Shown here one piece after another: positions 4,883 to 8,197 of a DNA stretch of 8,197 bases. The notes under the pieces were generated by a model. It had not been told where the DNA came from. It ran no database searches and was given only the letters and a program-made list of their open reading frames with translations. Origin of the DNA: Candidatus Latescibacterota bacterium (GTDB lineage Bacteria; Latescibacterota; 4484-107; B68-G9). The stretch's first letter is position 1. Every line of letters starts with the position of its first letter. Made by a program: the position numbers and the translations under genes. The stretch is taken from the NCBI GenBank assembly GCA_012961755.1, contig DTYS01000284.1:1-8197 (forward strand), given 5' to 3'.

Positions 4883-6546
4883 AGGAGACGTTGTTGCTTT
4901 TGGTCCTCTTGGGTTCCTTAAGGGCGGAGGAGTTCCTCCCTCCTGATTCCGTAAGGGCCGGCATGAAGGGATACGGACTTACTGTATTTAAGGGCACCAA
5001 GGTAGACACGTTCGGAGTGGAGGCCCTCGGAGTGCTCAGGAACTGGGCCCCGAAGATGGACCTGATCTTGGTGAGGCTCTCCGGCGGCCCCGACGACCTG
5101 CTCACCAAGGCCGGGGTGATAGCTGGGATGAGCGGCAGCCCGGTGTTCCTGGGGAAACCTGGGAGGGAGAAACTTGTGGGAGCAGTGGCGTACGGTTGGA
5201 CCTTTCCGAAGGAACCCATCTGCGGGGTGACCCCTATAAGTTCCATGTTGGAGGTCGCCCGGAGGCCTTCCAGCTCCCCGAACTCCATCCCGGATGCGGG
5301 GGAACTAACCCCTATAGCCACCCCACTCTGGCTCTCAGGGTTCTCACCCTCGGTCGTGGGGAAGATGAGGGACGCTCTGAGGGAATTTGGGATGGTCCCG
5401 ATATCCGGAGGGGGCTCGGATACCTCCAAGCCCTCCTCCCTCTCGCCGGGTTCCGCCCTGGGGGTACAGCTCGTCAGGGGGGACGTCACCGCAACGGCCA
5501 TAGGCACCCTCACATGGGTAAAAGGGGATACTGTGCTGGCCTTCGGCCATCCCATGTTCTCCTTGGGGAGCACGACCCTCCCTATGACGGGAGCTCGCAT
5601 CTACGACGTATTTCCGAGCGTATATAGGTCCTTTAAACTCGGCGTGGCGACGTCCCCTATGGGGATCATCCTTCAGGACAGGCTTCCAGCTATAGCTGGG
5701 GTGAAGGGTAAGGAACCGGATATGCTCCCCTTGAGGGTGGACGTCGACGGGAAGAAGTTCAGGTTCGAGGTGGTAAGGCATCCCCAGATGGGCCCGTTCT
5801 TCGTGTTATACGGCCTGGCGAGCATCGCCGAGGCCGCAGGGAAGTCGTTCGGGGAATCCTCTGTCGAGCTCGACGGAAAGCTCTTCATAGGGCCCGACAC
5901 CTTGAATATAAGGAATTTCTTCTCCGGACCCGCAGCACCCCTTCAGGCCGCGAAGGATGTGAGCCAGGTCCTCTCGACCGTAATGGAGAACCCATTCAGG
6001 AAGGTCAGGGTTGATTCGGCATCCCTCAGGATCGAGCTGGACGAGGAGCTGAGGATCGCATGGATAGACGGGGTGAGGGTGGACAGGAACACGGTGCGCC
6101 CCGGAGGGAACCTCGTGGCCCACGTCTTCCTGAGGAGGTACCTCGGGGGGAGGGACACCCTAAGGTTTCGCTTAAAAGTTCCGAAGCATATAGAGGGTCA
6201 GCTTCTGCTCAGGGTCGGGGACGCATCCCATGCTGAAAGGTGGGAAAGGGAGAGGGCTCCGGGCGTGTTCACGACCATGAACTTCGGCCAGCTTCTGAGG
6301 CGTTTGGAGGAGGCAAAGCGAAACGATGTGGTATATCTGGAACTCGTATCCTCCGAGCGAGGCGTGACGGTGTCCGGAGACGAGCTTCCCAAGCTTCCCC
6401 CTTCCGCCCTCTCGGTTCTGATGCCCGTGACCCAGACCGCTGCCTATAAGCCCGTAAAGGAGGCGGTGGTCCTGAAGGAGGAACGTCGGATGGACGCCGT
6501 GGTCCGGGGGGGACACGCCGTGCGCCTTCGTGTCCAACGCCGGTGA
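4879..6546 (+). CDS. Exported SpoIVB-type S55 peptidase domain protein
   Basis: A 555-residue protein that begins with a short signal-like segment, KETLLLLVLLGSLRA (2-16), with likely cleavage near Ala16, so it is probably exported. The S55 region includes GMKGYGLTVFKG (28-39), a strand with LILVRLSGG (62-70), IAGMSGSPVFLG (81-92), LVGAVAYGW (99-107), CGVTPI (115-120), then GTLTWVKGD (209-217) and AFGHPMFSLGS (221-231), LPMT, and SFKLG (251-255). Ser85 in GMSGSP is the likely nucleophile by analogy with GDSGGP, and His224 in AFGHP the likely histidine. The C-terminal third (about 385-550) is beta-rich with no recognised domain. S55 is best known from SpoIVB, the sporulation signalling protease; no other sporulation gene is visible here, so a sporulation role is not claimed. 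Translation is coupled to the preceding cysteine-rich gene; cca begins 1 nt after its stop. Confidence 0.8.
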   Translation: MKETLLLLVLLGSLRAEEFLPPDSVRAGMKGYGLTVFKGTKVDTFGVEALGVLRNWAPKMDLILVRLSGGPDDLLTKAGVIAGMSGSPVFLGKPGREKLVGAVAYGWTFPKEPICGVTPISSMLEVARRPSSSPNSIPDAGELTPIATPLWLSGFSPSVVGKMRDALREFGMVPISGGGSDTSKPSSLSPGSALGVQLVRGDVTATAIGTLTWVKGDTVLAFGHPMFSLGSTTLPMTGARIYDVFPSVYRSFKLGVATSPMGIILQDRLPAIAGVKGKEPDMLPLRVDVDGKKFRFEVVRHPQMGPFFVLYGLASIAEAAGKSFGESSVELDGKLFIGPDTLNIRNFFSGPAAPLQAAKDVSQVLSTVMENPFRKVRVDSASLRIELDEELRIAWIDGVRVDRNTVRPGGNLVAHVFLRRYLGGRDTLRFRLKVPKHIEGQLLLRVGDASHAERWERERAPGVFTTMNFGQLLRRLEEAKRNDVVYLELVSSERGVTVSGDELPKLPPSALSVLMPVTQTAAYKPVKEAVVLKEERRMDAVVRGGHAVRLRVQRR

Positions 6547-6547
6547 G

Positions 6548-7903
6548 ATGTCCGCGGACATCGCAAGGAGGATAGCGAAGAGGTTGAGGGAAGCGGGATA
6601 CGAAGCATATTTTGTGGGAGGATGCGTAAGGGACAGGATCCTGGGCATGGAGCCCGCCGAGGAGGATTACGACATAGCTACGAACGCCCCTCCCCAGGAG
6701 GTCATGCGGATCTTCCCTCGCACCAAGCCTGTAGGGGCCCAGTTCGGGGTGGTGCTCGTGATAGAGGGAGGGAAGGCCTTCGAGGTCGCCACGTACAGGA
6801 GCGAGGGGGAATATTCGGACGGGAGGCATCCTGATGGGGTCTCCTTCTCCGACCTTAAGGAGGACGCCCTGAGGAGGGACTTCACCATAAACGCCATCTA
6901 CGAGGACCCCCTTACGGGTGAGATCGTCGACCCTGTGGGAGGGATGGGGGACCTGAAGGAAGGGACCCTGAGGGCGATAGGGGACCCCCGTGAGAGGTTC
7001 AGGGAGGACAAGCTCAGGATGCTGAGGGCGATAAGGTTCTCCTCCTGGCTCGGATTTACGGTAGAGCCCAGGACGTGGGACGCCATAAGGGCCTTGGCCC
7101 ACGAGGTGACCACGGTCAGTCCGGAGCGGATATCCGAGGAACTTCGGAAGCTTCTGACCAGGAGGGGAAGGGGGAAGGGCGTCAGGCTCCTCCACGAGTC
7201 CGGCATTATGGGACATATCCTCCCTGAGGTGGAGGCGACGGCGGGCGTCCCCCAGCCACTTGAATTCCATCCGGAAGGCGACGTGCTCGAACATACAGCC
7301 CTTACGCTCGAGAACCTTCACGGGGCATGGCCCCTGGACGACCCCCCTCCCGATCCTTCGTGGGAGCTCGCCCTGGGCGCCCTGCTCCACGATGTGGGGA
7401 AGCCCCCTACGTTCAGTATCACCGACCGAATCCGTTTCAACAGGCACGAGGCCGTGGGGGCCCAGATGGCGGAAGGAACCTGTCGAAGGCTCCGGACGTC
7501 TAAGGCGGTGAGGGAGAGGGTAACCTGGCTCGTGAAGAACCACATGGTTTTGAAGGACATAGAAAATATGAGGGAAAGTACGAAGGCCAGATTGTTCTCC
7601 CATCCGGGATTCCCTGAACTCCTGGAACTCCACAGGGCCGACGCCCTCGCAAGCCACGGGAGGCTCCATGAATATGAAAGGGCCCTTTCGGAATACAGGA
7701 ACTTCCTCTCCCAGCCCCCACCCCTCAAGAGGCTCGTGACGGGCCACGACCTGATATCCATGGGGCTCGAACCCGGTCCCATATTTTCGGAACTGCTCTC
7801 CAAGGTCGAGGACGCACAGCTTGAAGGGAGGGTGAGGACCAGGGAGGAAGCGCTGAAGTTCGTCAGGTCCCTGCTCGAGGGAGATGCTGTACGGGAAGGT
7901 TAG
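6548..7903 (+). CDS. cca: Class II tRNA nucleotidyltransferase (CCA-adding type) with HD domain
   Basis: From the ATG at 6548 this is 451 residues. The head domain has GGCVRD (24-29) and the catalytic pair Asp40/Asp42 in EDYDIAT (39-45), then RRDFTINA (109-116) and GDPRERFREDKLRMLRAIRF (145-164). Within it, Asp154 and Arg157 fit the EDxxR nucleotide-reading motif. SPERISEEL (191-199) closes the neck. An HD domain follows: His249, His281-Asp282 (LLHDVGKP), His300 and His332. The C-terminus has LVTGHDLISMGLEPGP and EDAQLEGRVRTREEAL. The enzyme adds or repairs the 3' CCA of tRNA; whether it adds all of CCA or only part cannot be read from motifs. The start is uncertain: no good binding site precedes 6548, and a GTG at 6530 within the preceding gene is an in-frame alternative. 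It overlaps tilS by 20 nt. Confidence 0.9.
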   Translation: MSADIARRIAKRLREAGYEAYFVGGCVRDRILGMEPAEEDYDIATNAPPQEVMRIFPRTKPVGAQFGVVLVIEGGKAFEVATYRSEGEYSDGRHPDGVSFSDLKEDALRRDFTINAIYEDPLTGEIVDPVGGMGDLKEGTLRAIGDPRERFREDKLRMLRAIRFSSWLGFTVEPRTWDAIRALAHEVTTVSPERISEELRKLLTRRGRGKGVRLLHESGIMGHILPEVEATAGVPQPLEFHPEGDVLEHTALTLENLHGAWPLDDPPPDPSWELALGALLHDVGKPPTFSITDRIRFNRHEAVGAQMAEGTCRRLRTSKAVRERVTWLVKNHMVLKDIENMRESTKARLFSHPGFPELLELHRADALASHGRLHEYERALSEYRNFLSQPPPLKRLVTGHDLISMGLEPGPIFSELLSKVEDAQLEGRVRTREEALKFVRSLLEGDAVREG

Positions 7904-8197
7904 AAATTTCTCGGCGAGGGAAGGTTTACTTTCCCCGGGGGACAGGGTCGTAGTGGCCGTCTCGGGAGGGCCGGACTCGATGGTCCTCTTGGACATCTTG
8001 GACCACATGAAAGGGGAGCTCGGCCTCGAACTCTTCGTCGCCCACCTCGACCACAGGCTTAGGGGCAAGGAGGCAAGAAGGGATGCAGAATTCGTGGAGA
8101 GCATAGCCTCGGCCCGTGACCTTCCCTTCATCTTAGGGACCGAGGAAGTGGGGGAACTCGCCCGGAGGGAGGGGCTCTCCCTGGAGGAGGCCGCGAG
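7884..8197 (+). CDS. tilS: tRNA(Ile)-lysidine synthase TilS, N-terminal part, runs off the window
   Basis: Only 104 codons are visible. TilS uses ATP to attach lysine to C34 of tRNA(Ile) CAU, changing its decoding from AUG to AUA. The PP-loop ATP motif SGGPDS is at 27-32, preceded by the usual strand DRVVVAVSGG, and HLDHRLRG is at 54-61; REGLSLEEAAR near the edge also fits the family. The ATG at 7884 lies inside the end of cca, with GAGGGAG immediately before it, a closer spacing than usual; no other start leaves a complete first strand. The overlap of 20 nt implies coupled translation with cca. AUA is a frequent isoleucine codon in every gene of this window, so TilS should matter greatly to this organism. 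The C-terminal tRNA-binding domains lie beyond the window. Confidence 0.92.
   Translation, partial: MLYGKVRNFSAREGLLSPGDRVVVAVSGGPDSMVLLDILDHMKGELGLELFVAHLDHRLRGKEARRDAEFVESIASARDLPFILGTEEVGELARREGLSLEEAA

Noticed and set aside
4521..5600. A 359-codon minus-strand open frame across the cysteine-rich and S55 genes
   Set aside because: It is a mirror of the + strand coding bias, rich in Ser/Pro/Thr/Arg with no recognisable domain; the + strand carries clear motifs over the same stretch.
6269..8131. A 620-codon open frame on the minus strand opposite cca and tilS
   Set aside because: It lies antisense to two confidently identified genes, crosses their boundary, has low-complexity Pro/Arg/Gly-rich composition and no family motifs. 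It is open only because codon bias on the + strand avoids the reverse complements of stop codons in that frame.
1..8197. Defence system, mobile element, prophage or CRISPR array
   Set aside because: The genes are housekeeping or envelope types with uniform codon use; there are no direct repeats with spacers, no transposase or integrase motifs, and no terminal inverted repeats.

Overview
The window reads as a chromosome segment of a thermophilic, GC-rich bacterium. Every gene lies on the + strand. The bacterial assignment rests on the gene set: an FtsB/DivIC-type division protein, MgtE, RecO, TilS, a class II tRNA nucleotidyltransferase and an S55 (SpoIVB-type) peptidase. Arginine is written mostly as AGG, isoleucine mostly as ATA, and the coding strand is purine-rich, all habits common in thermophiles. 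I cannot name the phylum from this; an uncultured candidate-phylum lineage is a reasonable guess, and no more than that.

Region 1 (2-3851) is a tight six-gene run: the 3' end of a glycoside-hydrolase-like (GHL10/COG1649) gene, hisI, an ftsB/divIC-like gene, a DUF502 membrane protein, mgtE and recO. Spacings range from a 20-nt overlap to about 11 nt, so this is probably one transcript. It mixes histidine synthesis, division, Mg2+ transport and DNA repair, with no pathway shared by all members.

Region 2 (3852-4111) is the only real intergenic gap, 260 bases. It begins with a strong GC-rich palindrome whose T-run lies on the minus-strand side. A cluster of overlapping GGTAG/CTACC inverted repeats with alternative pairings follows, then an AT-rich block that may be a promoter, then a leader ending in a strong ribosome binding site.

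Region 3 (4112-8197) is a second tight run: an unrecognised cysteine-rich protein with three metal-site-like clusters, an exported S55 peptidase-like protein coupled to it by a GTGA overlap, a CCA-adding-type tRNA nucleotidyltransferase, and the 5' end of tilS, which runs off the window. The last two form a tRNA maturation pair.

No mobile element, CRISPR array, tRNA or rRNA was seen. The parts that deserve attention are the unrecognised cysteine-rich protein, the swapped order of the catalytic motifs in the S55 protein, and the structured intergenic region.
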